A stretch of DNA of 64,000 nt from Coprinopsis marcescibilis (lineage: Eukaryota; Basidiomycota; Agaricomycetes; Agaricales; Psathyrellaceae). Made by a program: the position numbers and the translations under genes. Below, in pieces: positions 1 to 12,538 of the stretch (position 1 is its first letter; the number at the start of each line of letters is the position of its first letter). Location of the stretch: NCBI GenBank assembly GCA_004369085.1, contig ML210152.1, positions 327,479 through 391,478 on the forward strand, written 5' to 3'. The notes under the pieces were generated by a model. It had not been told where the DNA came from. It was given only the letters and a program-made list of their open reading frames with translations, and ran no database searches.

Positions 1-2
1 TT

Positions 3-1013
3 TGGTCTCCCTGTCTGTGTCCCCGGACGGAAGGGAAGCCCTCTACAACAGCATAGAAGGACTTACCTCTCTATGGGACCTAGAAACCGGCGAGACCGTC
101 GCTAAACACGAAAGCTATCAACGCAGCACAGACGACTCCGAACCTGGTGGGTTCCATTCGCACGTCCCCGGGTGATGTGCTGACTTCGAGGGATAGCTTG
201 GTCCGTGTCTCTGAATCCGAATAAAGAAACCTATGCATCGAGCGGGGCATCTGGAAACGTGACAATACGCTCTGCTAAATCTGCTAATTTTGGAGAACGA
301 TTAGGAGTTCTCACATCCGGAAGGAATAAGTTTGGGATGACCTGTATCCATGTGAGCATCATCGTTCCCTACCTCCTTCATTTCTGGATATTTTACTGAC
401 GTTTATGGTAACTCAGAGCCCAGACGGACGCCGGATCGCGATGTCTTCTGAAACCGGTCAAATATTCGTCTTTGATTTGGAAACTAACTTGCTCTCGACG
501 ACCTTCACTTCCCATGCAATGTCGGTGAGGTCTATTGCCTGGTCTCCTGACTCAAGTGTTAGTACATCTACCCTCGGATTTCGCCTGGGATTGACCGATT
601 CCTAAATAGCTACTACTTAGCGCTTCCGAGGATAAACGTCTTGTGCTTCACGACGTTCGCTCTTCTCCTGGTGGAATCGCTGCGGCATTTACGGGTCATA
701 GCTCCTGGGTTCTAAGCACCGACATCTCCCCCGATAGCCGGTTAGCACTCTCAGGGTTTGTGATATCATTTTTAACCACCATAACAGCTGTAACTGACCT
801 CGCTTCACAAACAGATCTGCCGATAAGACCATAAAGGTCTGGGATATCGCGGCTAGAAGTGCTGTATCAACCATCCAAGACACTGGCGAAGTTTGGAGTG
901 TGTCTTGGCGTCCAAAGCCGCCCGCATTAGGCACTGCAGGTGCTTTTGTGAGCGGCGGAGAAGACGGCGTAGTGAGGTGGTGGAGAGGAGCCGGTGGTGC
1001 TTCCACGTCATGA
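3..1013 (+). CDS. SKI8: Ski8/WDR61-like WD40 repeat protein, 3' part
   Basis: A WD40 protein whose 5' end lies outside the window. Ski8 homologues (Rec14, WDR61) are scaffold subunits of the cytoplasmic Ski complex that feeds RNA to the exosome; in fungi they also act in meiotic recombination and, in animals, in the Paf1 complex. Seen here: blade-type repeats with WDLETGE, SPDGRRIAMSSETGQIFVFD, SASEDKRLVLHDVR, TGHSSWVLSTDISPDSRLAL, SADKTIKVWDI and a final VSGGEDGVVRWW, then a short tail ending at TGA 1011-1013. The frame needs at least four introns: about 166-209, 349-405, about 555-608 and about 758-813. Joining across 348/406 gives an in-register GMTCIHSPDGRR. Family assignment rests on length, the short acidic-free C-terminus and the closing VRWW blade; another WD40 family is possible but less likely. 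Confidence 0.8.
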
Positions 1014-2323
1014 AAATCACCCACCCTTTACCTTCGGCGACAGAAACCTTGGGAAAGCGGGGTGTGGTAAGACGGAACCCTAGCTGTTGCCCTGAACTAG
1101 GCTCAACTAGCAACATACCTGCAGGATTATCACAGATGCTTTCATTGATATATTTGATTTGCGATCATTTCGACGTTTCAACCAGTAATTTTCTCCCTAA
1201 ACAATGGGCCCGGGACATACCTGCCCGAAGCTGTCGATCTCAAGCCAGTTTCGAGTGAACTCGTGCAAATTGACCTTTGCTAGTACAACTCCCTACAATG
1301 ACGAGTATAGACGCAAAAGCTCAGGAATCAGGAGCTGTACCAGAACGTAAGACGTCCTTCCTAGCCACAGGATCATGGGCCGAACTCACCACGGACTTTG
1401 GTAATCTAATGGATCCAAGTTCATGGTCCAAATAGCTGACCGATCTCGCTTGAAGTAAACCGTGGACTGGCTCCGAAAGTGTTACTCTGGCCCAACATTC
1501 GCATCGCATTCAGAGGCAGGAGCTTGAATGTTCAAGGCAGAAATTGTTTGTGTGTATATGTATAAGGTCCGTCCCGTTAACGGTCGAATACAAGGATCGC
1601 TTGACCTCGACAACGGGGGTGACTTCTGCCAAGGCGCAGAAAAGTCGCCAGTGATATTGAGCGAGTGTATTGGCCCCGGCTTTGGGTGCAGAACCACATC
1701 ATTGTCACACCTCTACGACCACTCCTACTTCTTTCGAAACAAGGCCCGTTGGCTTCTATGTAAAGCAGTCTACATGGTTATCGAGATGTGTACTGAAACC
1801 CGGACCAAGGCGCTCTAGGCCTCTAATTATAGTGCCCAAGGCTCTCCACTCAGTACTCAATTACAGGAGAAGTACTTATGTCATTGTGATATAACCTTCC
1901 GCAGCAGCCTTCACTAATGCGCCACTTTCCTGCACTCCGCTCGAGCTATAGGATGACAAGTGGCGAAACTAGTTAGTAGTCACACAATCGATTCCTCGTA
2001 AGTTCATTATCCACAGCATGCACGGAGGCTAGAACGTTTGGAACTTGATACCCAAGGCGGGGGATAGCATTGCAAATACAGTTACAATATATAGGCGATC
2101 AATTACACGAGTTAAAGATAAATTTACTGACGTTTAGCTGTCAGCTGCGAGATCGTTTCATTTCCGAAATACCGCACCGCCCATACTATTCCGAAGGCAA
2201 CACGCCTGTTATACATGCGCCATCCATCGATAGTACCTGTGACCCAGAGGTGTTAATTACACACGTTGCCCGTAACATTCTGAAAAGCGAAACCAGAGTG
2301 CTTACTGCTGATTGAGGCCGCTG
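1014..2323. other. Spacer without a recognisable gene
   Basis: About 1.3 kb between the 3' ends of two convergent genes. The open frames here are short (at most about 96 codons), have no family resemblance I recognise and no consistent splice-linked continuation. The stretch 2070-2315 is open on the plus strand for 81 codons, but its composition is unremarkable. I see no repeat or terminal inverted repeat. Confidence 0.5.
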
Positions 2324-3262
2324 TTATAGGTGCAAGTCTCCCATCATCGCCTCAAGTTCGCCGTTGAACCTGCTTCCAACGGAATCGAGTGGCATAACAA
2401 CCCCAATGAGCCATCCTAGTCCAGGTATGTTGTTTCGAGCTGGTTGTACCGGATCTCGCGTCAAATGATGGTGTCTGCACAGGGAAAGAAGAAAAGGCGC
2501 CCACATTTGTGCCTCTCGTACAGAGCAATAATTTGATCGATCTGGTGCTCAGTGAAGGGGAATATCTCGCCACTTCTTAGGCGTATCTTGGCTGTAATAA
2601 ATTAATCCGTAAGTCGGATAGATGGAGTAGTATATATCATATTACTGACCGTGCTGGACAGCAGAAACGAACTCCTGCTCCGCGTTCGGAGGTAAACGCC
2701 TTTGATGGGACGGATACTCGGCGACATGGGTCCAAAAGTGCTGCTGATGTCCAACAACTAATTTCCCTGTAGGTAGATTAGCATGAAGAAGTGGGTGTCA
2801 CAGGGTAAGTCGCTTACCCGCCCGTTCGTTCCATTGGTAGGCACGCATAGCTCTTCTGGAAAACATTCCAATAATCGCAGCGGAGTCACTGACATCGCTG
2901 ATCGTCATTTCTATATCATCTGGAAGGTTCTCAGAGTTGGGATCCTCTGATATGACTTCTAAATGGTCGTCGCGTGCGTCCAACACGTATTGCAAAATTT
3001 CTGGCCGTCGAATGTCGTCCGGAGTGATCAACCGAAGTTGGCCGTTGCGGTAATACACGTCACCATTAGGGTGGACGTATTGCTGCCAGCCGTCAGGTAT
3101 AGGGATGCTGTGAACGGTACTGAGCTACGGTTGCAAAGCAGAGGTAGAAAAGTCGACATACCTAGATGAATCGAGCTGTGTGTGGTATTGAACGGTCTCG
3201 ATGAAGGGCAGACGGCTGTCCGGAGTGTTGTAACTGCTGTACGGTGGGGTAGCAGAAGGCAT
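2324..3262 (-). CDS. WW-domain-like hypothetical protein, five exons
   Basis: Function unknown. Start ATG is at 3262-3260 (MPSATPPYSS). Joining exons across GT...AG introns near 3162-3121, 2816-2767, 2649-2593 and 2539-2493 keeps one frame to the TAA at 2326-2324. A WW-like motif follows about 40 residues in: DGWQQYVHPNGDVYYRNG, then LRLITPDDI. The first Trp and the aromatic core are present, but the second WW tryptophan is missing. After it come an acidic stretch (DARDDHLEV, EMTISDVSDS), FSRRAMRAYQWNERAG, HVAEYPSHQRRLPPNAE and a hydrophobic end (GLGWLIGVVMPLDSVGS). From memory, such WW-like proteins recur as multicopy hypotheticals in Agaricomycetes; that is family knowledge, not proof. The last intron was chosen because it restores frame and is of normal length (47 nt). 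Confidence 0.6.
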
Positions 3263-4581
3263 GGCTCGGTTCGATGATAAAAGAATTCGATGTATTGCCT
3301 GGTCTTCCTTGCAGTATATATAGGGTTGGTTCGGTCGTATTCAATAATTTCGGAGCATCGAGACACGCTTATCGAAATGACACTAAGAAATGTGTTAGAG
3401 ATGATCAAGGATTGTGCAACGAGGTTGAGAAGTCCTAAACGACCGGAATCGTGGCATATTACAGGGCGGGGAGTACTAAAGATAATCTGTGAAAGGCACG
3501 ATGCTCAGAACTCAAAATTTTACCGTAAAACGGACTTTGGAAGATGTCGATCGAGAGATCCAGCGGCAGTTGGCGAGCAGGCGGAACCAGCCGTGCGTTC
3601 CGGTGTGGGGGGCTCGACATGCCATTTCTGCATTGTCACAAGAGTAGTGGATAATCCTGATCTGACAAGTGGCATGAAGGTTGCGTGAATTGTCTTGAGC
3701 CATTTGATGCCGAATGGACTTTCTGACGGCTTGAATAAGCGATCAGGATGAAAGTGATGATGAATCGCACCATTGGAGACAGACAATAGAACAACCCGTA
3801 GAAAAAGCAAGAGCAAGGTGCATATGACTATGATTACATTGTACGTACTGAAGTAGCATTAAAATTAGAGGAAGAACTATAATGAAGATCAGCACAAGAT
3901 ATCAATTGTTTATAGATTAGCATAGCTGGAAGCATTGGTTTTCTTCTGGCTCGAAAGGTTCCGTTGCACGGACCGGTGGCCGGACTGGACCATGGTGATT
4001 GGTTGCGTCGCCTGACCCTGGGACGGAGGATTATGATCCTTCGAGGTCGTAGTTAATCTGTAACATCATTGGTTTGGACACCATCCCGTTCGAGCATGCC
4101 ACCTGTTCGCAACTTGGTTTAGTGAAAATGACCAATGTGACTTGGCCTTGCGACTTGCGAATTGCGTCTAGGCTGGGGTAATGTGGGGAGGTAAATGATC
4201 ATTGCTTCAGTTTAATGAATGCGGAGGTCAATTGAGCCTTGTGCCAATGATCGGGATAGAATAAAGATAGCCACGAAAGTGGTGATAGAGGCCAAAATCC
4301 AGGGCCAGAGATTGTCTTGTAGCTCCATTTGTCGAGAAGGGGCCGGTAACTTTTGAGTTCATGATTGACGATTGACTCGGGAGTGGCGACTAAATGGAAC
4401 ACAGGATAAACCAAGGATATATCCGTCAAAACGACTGCTCAGGGTGGAAGTACACAGAGCACAGCAACCCATTACAAAATGTAATCGATGCGTTCATAGC
4501 ATAGTCCAGAAGCAATCCTGCAAAGGCAGGTGAGGTTCGTTCAGTTAAAGATATTTGCGTTGTAATTGCACCCACGAGAGA
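3263..4581. other. Spacer with unassigned ORFs
   Basis: About 1.3 kb upstream of the WW-like gene and downstream of the AT-hook gene. Besides the fragment at 4199-4429 there is a short plus-strand frame near 3499-3648 reading RTLEDVDREIQRQLASRRN, coding-like but only 48 codons from its ATG. On the minus strand, 3520-3816 is open for 98 codons with a hydrophobic start. Neither can be linked to a larger model. Confidence 0.4.
4199..4429 (-). pseudogene. Possible gene fragment ending in FIKLKQ
   Basis: An open minus-strand stretch of 76 codons with protein-like composition: ESIVNHELKSYRPLLDKWSY followed by TISGPGFWPLSPLSWLSLFY, stop at 4199. It looks like the C-terminal part of a hydrophobic protein, but only about 150 bp lie between it and the neighbouring AT-hook gene, too little for a full 5' part, and I found no convincing upstream exon. 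It may be a remnant of a relative of the WW-like gene at 2324-3262, since those proteins also end in a hydrophobic Trp/Pro-rich segment; this link is a guess. A chance ORF is possible. Confidence 0.3.
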
Positions 4582-7500
4582 TTAATGAGCCCCCGGTATG
4601 AGCTCGGAAGGTCGGAATACGGCTTCAGGGGGACCATCCGACTCATCCTCAATCTCTCCTTCCGCATCCGCATCCGCGTCTTCGTCGTCTCCCAAAGGTT
4701 CCATGGCAGAAAGGGTCTTGGAAATTTCGGTGGAAGAAAAGGATATGTGCTGCCAATGCCCATCTGAGCCATCCGGGTCTTCATCCTCCCCTTCAGCATC
4801 CCTGTCTTCATCATAATCTTCAGCCTCCGCATCCAAATCCGAATCGTGTGCGTCATCATCCCCGGCAAGTGCCTCAATGTTGACAGCGGACTTCTCCTGC
4901 GATAAAGGAATAACCTCGCGATCGTTGATAGACGTCGAACCGGACAGAGAGTCAACCGCCGAGTCATTACCTGGTGGGTTTGAATCCGAAACAGTAGCAT
5001 CAACCGGTGGCGATTCAGCTTCTTGCGAGCCTGCATGCAAATCCTGGGTACCAAAGCTTGGGACGTAAACTGTAGGAATGGGAGGTGGTAGCTGAGCTTG
5101 GGCAACAATACGTGAGGTCGGTGGCGCTACAAACGCAGCATCTGTCGTTTGAGGATGCGTTTCAGGTTGTTGCTGAGACGTAGGGTGTGCTTGAGGTTCC
5201 CCTGCAAAATTAATCGAAAAGCCAAATTCGCCGCCCACTGGTGCAATGAACGATTCTTCGATCTGAGATGACCCCGCATGCAACTCTCGATCATGTCCTT
5301 CTCCACGATCAGAGCCATGCTCTTCCCCACCTCCGATACTGTGGACGTCGCTTGTAATTCCCTGTATCTGATAATCAAGCTCGGCGCCGCCTTCACCCAT
5401 GTCAACGTCAGGGTCACGCGATTCTTCATCGGCATCGATAATAGTTTTCGATCCACCATCTTCGGCACCAGTGCCCAGAGCAGAACCAGCACCGTCACTT
5501 GGAACGTGAACACTGACATTCGCATTTAGAGCAACGTCACCCGTCGCAATCCCATCGGATGAAATAAGGTCGAGAGTGGCAGCATTGGTGGAAGTAGCAA
5601 GATTTTGGTCTTGGAGGTCTTCCCGCGAAGCTTCCTGAAGGTCCGTGTCCACATCCATGGGTTTGTCCATGCTAACAACAGCATCCGCTGGACTTTGAGC
5701 CCAGCCCTGGTCCTGCGATCCTGGATAAGCTTCTTCCATAAGCGGGGACCGAATCACATCCGACGCAATGGAAACACCGAGGGCGCCATCCGTCAACTGA
5801 TCAATAGGAGGCGGGAATGGAGAAGCATCAGGTTCCAAGGGACCATCGTCCGCGTCGACGGGGGCGGCATCGTCGTCGTCATTGTAGACTGGAGGAGTAG
5901 GCGATTTATGCTGGTCTTCAAGATGTGGCTGTTCCTGAGGGATAGGCGCATGTTCTTCATTATTGTCGTGAGGTAGTAGATCATGAGTAATACCAGCCTC
6001 GCCTTCTTGTTCAGGCGGTGGTTCAATGATCCTCGGTCCATCATCGACAGGGGACGGCTGTCTTGGTGGAGGCGGTTTGTCGGCAGGTGAAGCGGCGTTA
6101 AACTGCCCACGGGTTTCTATTGCCTTCGTGGGTTCATCCCCTCCTTTATCTTGCAGCTGCGGTCGAACTTTAGGTGGTCTCCCTCTGCGAGGGGCTGGCG
6201 GAGGAACCGATGTCGATGGGTGTCGAACACTAGGCGAACTAACAGATGCAGAAGCAGTCAACGGTATCGTCCTATCCCTCGGCGGAGCCCTTCTCCTCCT
6301 CCCACTCGTATTCGCACTCTCCTCTTCAACTACCGAGGTAGCTGATGCAGCAGCTCGCCCAGAACCTCTGACTCTAACACTAACCGAGATAGGAGCATCC
6401 TTCTTCTCCTTCCGTGGCCTACCCCGCTTCTTCGGTAGCGGTACTGAGATGCCCTCCACAACAGGTGACGGTTTCTCCTCAACAACAGCATTCCCATTCC
6501 CATTCTCAATCACCGCCTCCACTTCCGACTCGCCATCCACAGCCATCTGTACGTCATCCTCCCCGTCTACCGGCTCTACAGGACCAACCTCGGCCACAGC
6601 CTCCTTCTCCTTCCCTTTTCCCTTGCCTCTTGTGCTCCTCCTCTTCGGCACACTTGCCCTCGCCCCTTCACGCGTGGCGTCATTGGCGGCAACAGATGCC
6701 GAAACATTAGCGGATGCAGCAACAACCTCCGCCTGCCCCTCTCTCTCCCTCTCCTTGTCTTTCGCCACCCTCCCCGGCCCACGTTTCTGTGGGATCGGCA
6801 CGGCAGCCTGGGCCTGATCAGCCAACACATCCAACGCACTCGGTATCTTCATTGGCTTATTGGTGGTAGCACTAGACCCCGCGTTCGCCCCAACACCACT
6901 CGTCCTCCTCCGCTTGGGCACAGGACTCTCTGCTGCCTCGATGGCCGCTGCTTTTCTCCTTCGCCCAGCAGCAGCAACAGGTGCAGGCTCAGAATCTGCG
7001 GTACCATCCTGCTGAATGCTCAACGCAGCACTGACCAAAGAATCTAACGGCGTTTGAATAGTCGACGGCTGCTTCTGCTTCTGCTGCGGCGTCGACGGGT
7101 TCTTGCCTCCTCCTCCTCCCTTAAGTGGTGTAGGTTGCATCCTGGGGGTCTGAAGCGGGGGTGGCTGTGGCTGTGCAGCACCACTTGCATCGGCATCCAT
7201 TGTTTTGTCTTGCACATTGGACGACGACGATGGATCGGCTACAAAGGTGTGATGATGTACCTGTTGAGGCTGGTACTGCGAAGTGGTCTGTGTCTGTGGA
7301 GAAAGATCCCCAGCCGGCCGAACATACACGAATGTCGACTGCCGATGCTGTGACTGCATCCCAGCCCCCATCTGCTGCTGCTTCTGCTGAGACCCTGACG
7401 ATCCTGCCGTATTCCCAAAGACTCCTTCCCCAGAACCCGACCCTGCCGCACCAGAATGTTGCAAGCCCAAACTCCCGCCGGTCGTTCTGTAATATGCCGA

Positions 7501-9469
7501 ACCCCCCACCCCATTCCTGATTCTGTCCAACCTCTCCTTATCCAACTTCTCCGCCTCTTTCGCTATCCTCGACGCCTCTTGGTCCCTGTTATACCGTTCC
7601 TTCTCCTTCTCCGCGTGTTGCACCACTCCCGCAACCAAAGCTGCCCTCTCCCTCCCAATCTTTCTCGACGCCAAAAGTATGTGCTCCGTCCGTGCGTCGG
7701 CCGAAAGCGTATGCGGTGCACCTCCACTACCCCGTTTCTTGCCCTTATCCTTGTCTTTTCCAGAAGACGAGCCTGCGGACCCCGCCGCTTTGATCGTCCG
7801 CACCGTGGATGGGACTGTGGTCGAAGATGACGACGGCCCAGCAACAGCAGGCGAGTACGGAAGCTGGAAGCCAGCGATACCCTGGATCCGACTTTGCAGC
7901 GCGTATGTGAGGTAGGGGTTCAGGCTCTTCGTAGCAGTTGACCCAGACGCCGCTTGATTCGAAGTGGCTGATGATAGCATTGATGAATAGTTGTACGCAT
8001 ATGGGTATGGGTAGTGCGCGACCCCTTCAGGTCGTCTAAATGGTTCGTTTAGGCTGGTGGACGCTTGAGGATGTGTCGTTACAGATGAAATGGGGGAGGT
8101 GGCGCTTCCTGCTGCAGTGGCCGTGGCAGAAATGGGGTAAGCAGGCCGTAGCGCAGGAAGTGAACTTGAAGAGTCCGCAAAGGTGGATGTCGCTTGCTGT
8201 CCATTGGTCGACCGCGTAGCTGACGGTGTTGGCTCTCGATCCGTCTGACTGTCTTCTCTAATGGGTGTATCCTGTTTCCGTTTCTTTCCTTTGCCTAAAC
8301 AAAAAGTTCGGAATGCAATCAAGGTCGAGATATCTTCGATTGCTTACCGACTGGAGCTTTCGCGCTTGGTGGGGGAGGTACAGAATGAACCGGTGGTGAT
8401 GGTGATGGTGCCGAAGGCAGCATCAAAAGCAAAGGTTTGAGTTTCATAATTTCTCCTTCGAGCAGACTAGCCCTATTATGTGTTTCTTGTAGCTAAATAT
8501 GAATGCAACCAAGCGTAAGCGCCGTCATCAACAGCATCCATCAGGTGAAATCACATACCCTGTGCTTGAGTATCCTGTTATCAGCCTCCAGTGTGGAGCA
8601 CTTTCGTTCCAGTTCCTGATGAGAAAGAGGCGTGATTAGTGAATGATGAAGGATAAAACATAGGGTCAACAAGATACCCACCTCGTCCGGTGTAGCACCC
8701 TTGCCGGGTTTATTCCTCTGCCTGATAAGTGCCTCAGCCATCCGATCCCAACCCTCTCTCTCGCTTTGCCACCTAGATCGCTCCTCCCTAACCACCGAGC
8801 TCAAAAACTCCAGCTGCCCTTGTAAGCTCCCAATAGCACTTGCTTGTTCCGCCAGCTGCGACGGCGAGATGACAGGAGTCCGGATCAACCTCAATACCTA
8901 CCGAAAAGTTAGAATAAGAAAGACAGGCTTGCGATGAGTGTATGACATACCATATCGACAAGTTCACCCTCCCGTGAACTCGTGTTTACCCCGTTGAGTC
9001 GAGTACCATCTTCGCGCGTCAGCCCCATCTCGACCAGCCGCCTCTTCATAGCTCCAACGTCCTCGTCTGTAAGCGGCTCTGGCGATTCATCTTCAGCGTC
9101 CACCGCCTTTGCCTCGTCCACTTGCATGCCTTCTCCCTGCACCTCTCCAGACTTCCCATTCCCAAAACTAAACTCATTGCCACCCCCACCAGCCTGTTCT
9201 ACAAATAAAACCAAAAGCAGCAAGGCTCGTAAACGACCACCCACTCTTTTGTAAAATTACCACACACCTTGTACCAGCGGTTGCGTAAACCCCCCGCTCT
9301 GCGCTTGGGTATGCGTTTGCAGCGGGATCAAATTCGGCACATCAGCCTGCGCAGGAGGTGAAGGCGAAAGCGTATGGATAATATCCGACAAGGCAAGTAC
9401 CGCCGCGCCAGGCGCAGAATCACCAACCCCTATAGTAGTGCTAGCAGCTGTGGCGACCATAGCAGCCAT
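4582..9469 (-). CDS. Large AT-hook, coiled-coil nuclear protein
   Basis: A protein of about 1,500 residues, probably nuclear and DNA-binding. Exons run from ATG 9469-9467 (MAAMVATAAS) through introns near 9266-9200, 8951-8900, 8681-8618, 8561-8493 and 8347-8295 into one long terminal exon ending at 4582. The N-terminal third has a predicted coiled coil (SAIGSLQGQLEFLSSVVREE, then LERKCSTLEADNRILKH and a following leucine-rich segment). The long exon has at least two AT-hook cores, KKRGRPRKEKK and RRGRPPKVR, and a related KKRGPGRVAK-like site (PQKRGPGRVA). Basic NLS-like patches include GKGKKRKQ and PKRRRT. The C-terminal 450 residues are strongly acidic and Pro/Ser-rich (DSDLDAEAEDYDEDRDAEGE). 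AT-hooks bind the minor groove of AT-rich DNA, so a chromatin or transcription role is inferred. I cannot name an orthologue. Low-complexity sequence makes opposite-strand frames falsely long. Confidence 0.75.
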
Positions 9470-10567
9470 CACCAACACCAGCACCGACTTGTCCGCCTCT
9501 CAAAACTATTTCACAACTTCCAACACCCTCTCCAGCCCAATTGCTCGTTCGTATGAGGGTCCCAGGCGACCCAGCCCAACGCCCCGTTCGAGTAGCAGTC
9601 GTCCCACAAAAAAAGGGCTGTTGCTGGACGCAAGCCCTAATTCGACCTTGGGTTTCTTCCAAGCCTCTGGCAGTTATGCGTATCAAGATGTTGGCGTTGC
9701 CCCGCGTCCGTGTGCTAATCGCAAGTAAGAGTCTTCCTGTCTGGTCGTCCAGCAGGTGCAGTGGGGTACCTCGCGGTTGAGGTTACTAATAGAAAAAATA
9801 ACAGAGACCCAAGTCAGGGGAAGATGACTTGAACTCAGACTTTGGCACCAGCAGAACGCTCGCACAAATCGTGGTCCTCCCAGCTTGCCACACAAACACG
9901 CCATAATAACAGGCTGCCGCGACCGTCACGTGGACTTTGCCCAGGGACGTCCGGGAGAAGCGGACTTGTCGGGAGACTCGGTTTTTGCGGGGATTGGAAG
10001 GTGCAGTGGGGCTGATAAGGAATCGTGAAGCCCCAAGGTCACTGGGAGGAATTGAAGGAGGTAAATAATGAACAATAAAGATAATCGGTCAAAAGTTAGT
10101 ACAACAATGTAAAGAAATTATACAAAATCTATCACTCGCTACATTTGACCGACGAGACAATGTGCAAGGGTGGCATATGGTTCCAAAGGAGATACAAGTA
10201 AGTATGGTGAGCAATGAGCATATAGTAGACGGAGACCAAAAGTATGGTATCGTTGAGGCCAGTGGCCTGCCGGTTAATGTATTAAAACCATGAGGAAAAG
10301 GTGAAGTGATCACTTTTCTGTTCGGGGCTAGTTCTTCGAGCAGCCCGCTATGGCGCAGACGTGGGGACGAGCTTCGCGGACTGGACCTGAAACCAAATAA
10401 AGTCGGTGGTAAAAAGAAGGGCAGTGTCCATGCGCTGGCAGGGCTGGGGCGGAAGGACCATCGAACGGTCGAGGGGTCAACCCTCCTGGCGATTTGGGCT
10501 CCCACCTTCAAAGTACGAGCGTGCAACACCTTGGCACGCCATCTTTTCTTCTAGCCGTGACCCCAGT
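9470..10567. other. Spacer upstream of the AT-hook gene
   Basis: About 1.1 kb. It should hold the promoter of the AT-hook gene and the 3' end of the hydrolase gene. Frames at 9438-9728 (+) and 10089-10529 (-) are open but of odd composition and unsupported by splice continuity; I do not call them genes. Confidence 0.45.
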
Positions 10568-12027
10568 TTACACCTCCTCCCTCCCCTCAAACCAAGCCCA
10601 CATCGCACCTCCAACGCGTTCTGGGTGACTCAAGGTCACATCATGTCCCGCACCCTCTACCCTCACCAGCTTGCTCCGCTTCCGTGTCTCCGGTGGCAGT
10701 AGTTGGAGGATCTTGGGAGAGTACTCTGGCTTCACCGTCGCGTCCTTGGTCCCATGAATCAACAACACCCGTTTCCCTTCAAACCCTTTACTCGCAAACG
10801 CCTCCTTCTGCCCTCGAATCGGCCCATCCCTTAACGAGCTTGACAACGCAGCATTGTATCCTGGAAGGTGTGCAGATTGCAGGCGCACGATCTCCACTGC
10901 CGCGTGAACAGATTCTGATTTGAGAGGTTCAAGCACCTTCTGTGCTGTGTCTTCGCCGTCCAGGGGCAAAAGAGGCTCTGCAGGGATGGATGTGGATGAT
11001 TTATTGGCTAGCCGTTGGATATAGTGCTGAGAGATATGTGAGCATACTTTTAAAATGATGATTGGCTAAGAGATACATACCCTGACGGGTCCGCTCGAAG
11101 CAAAAGTTTGAACCAGAGGAGAGGACATAAACTTGGCTGTGCGCGAGATATCACTCGACTACAACCATATCAACGCGGGTTCGAGATTAACAGTTGGATA
11201 TGACACTCACTTCCATTATACCCGCAGAGGCGATAAGTACCACATTCTCATCAACAAGGTTGGGAAACTGGGACGTAAAGGCGGCCGCTATCCCACCACC
11301 CTGAGTTATAATTAGTGTTTCCTCTCATGCTAGTCGGTGTACTCCACGCACCATTGAAACACCGCAGATGATAGCCTTTTCCCATCGTACGTGTTGCATG
11401 AGGAGAGCGAGTTGTACGGTGTATAGCGTTGGATCGTATGTGGTTTGAGGAGCATCGGAGTAACCTCGACCGTACAAATCTAAAGATAGCCTCATTATGA
11501 ATGGAAGTGGTTGGGGAAATGGCGGGAGAACCCACCGTAGAGCATGACCCGATAGCCATTTGAAGCGAGTGCTGGTGCGATGTCTTTCCAGATGATAGCG
11601 GGAATCGAGAGTCCGTGTATCAACACAATCTGGGGTACAGCGACTGATAAATGCAAATGAACATGTTATGAATGGCGAATACACACACCTTTCGCCCGCT
11701 TTCCGGACCCAACTGCCAGTATCGTACCTACAAAGCAGGTTTGTATCAAATCGTCTTTAGTTTGGGGTCCAAGGCTATGCCTCTCCCCAGTACACAAACA
11801 CTCACCCGTCCAAAGGGCAACTCGGCGTAAGCGCCTCCAGGATACAAATCCTCAGGATAGATCGACCACGACATGGCTGTCTTTGGCAGACTTGCCAGCG
11901 ACGAATGAACATGTATCGGTCCTGGAGGCTTTGGGAATGCGGCAAGAAAGTAGGCGGTCAACAGTAACGGAGGGATCACCAACAACGCGAGCGTGAAGCA
12001 CTGGAATGGGGTCTGTCTGCTGCCCAT
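10568..12027 (-). CDS. Membrane-anchored alpha/beta hydrolase
   Basis: An alpha/beta-hydrolase-fold enzyme of unknown substrate. Start ATG 12027-12025 (MGSRQTPF) leads into one hydrophobic segment (residues about 9-30, LALLVIPPLLLTAYFLAAF) that should act as a signal anchor. The spliced frame then gives IVLIHGLSIPAIIWKDIAP (oxyanion HG motif), YGRGYSDAPQ, and the nucleophile elbow GVSMGGG, whose Ser is split from the Gly run by an intron at about 11340-11290. The C-terminal exon carries VLLIHGTKDATV (acid) and VEGAGHDVTLSHPE (His). All three catalytic positions are therefore visible. Introns are near 11802-11728, 11689-11645, 11522-11467, 11340-11290, 11210-11150 and 11080-11010. The spacer to the divergent SMC5 gene is 511 bp. 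Epoxide hydrolase, lipase and serine esterase are all possible. Confidence 0.75.
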
Positions 12028-12538
12028 TGCTAGCAGTTCGCTGGGTGATAGACGGTGTCTGGCGTGTATCTGGCGTCGAATACGTGTGCTGGTGGCCTGG
12101 GGGAAGGGAAATGGCAGCGGCGAGGTATCTGCCTGGCCAAGCGTGTGACGGTCCTAATGAATGGGCGTCTGCGAAGGCCCCGCTAATTTTGTCAGCCAAA
12201 TGACGCGGGTTCCACGTGCAACATCACCCATTATCTCACAAAATCCCTCACAAATACCGACCAGCATGAGTTTCAACCCTGAATAAATTCGTATAGCGAG
12301 CATATACCTGCCATTTACCTAAATCTATCAGTAATGACGCCAAAAGACCATTTTGCGGAAGAATGAACCTAATCTCGGTCATCAAAACGAACAAACCTGC
12401 CCTAAACAGTCTAAATGACACATTCCACCCGTGCGAAATCACGGCCTTTCGCGACGCGCTGTGCCACTCTATCCTGCAAAAATCAATTATCGCGCCGCAT
12501 AAGCTCTCAATCACAATCTAGAGGGATACTCGACGACC
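12028..12538. promoter_or_regulatory. Divergent promoter region, hydrolase / SMC5
   Basis: A 511-bp spacer between the start codons of the minus-strand hydrolase and plus-strand SMC5. It must contain both promoters. I see no clear TATA box or repeated operator-like element. Confidence 0.4.

Noticed and set aside
6026..6817. 263-codon plus-strand ORF
   Set aside because: Lies wholly within the long low-complexity exon of the AT-hook gene on the other strand; Ser/Ala/Pro-rich mirror composition, no motif.
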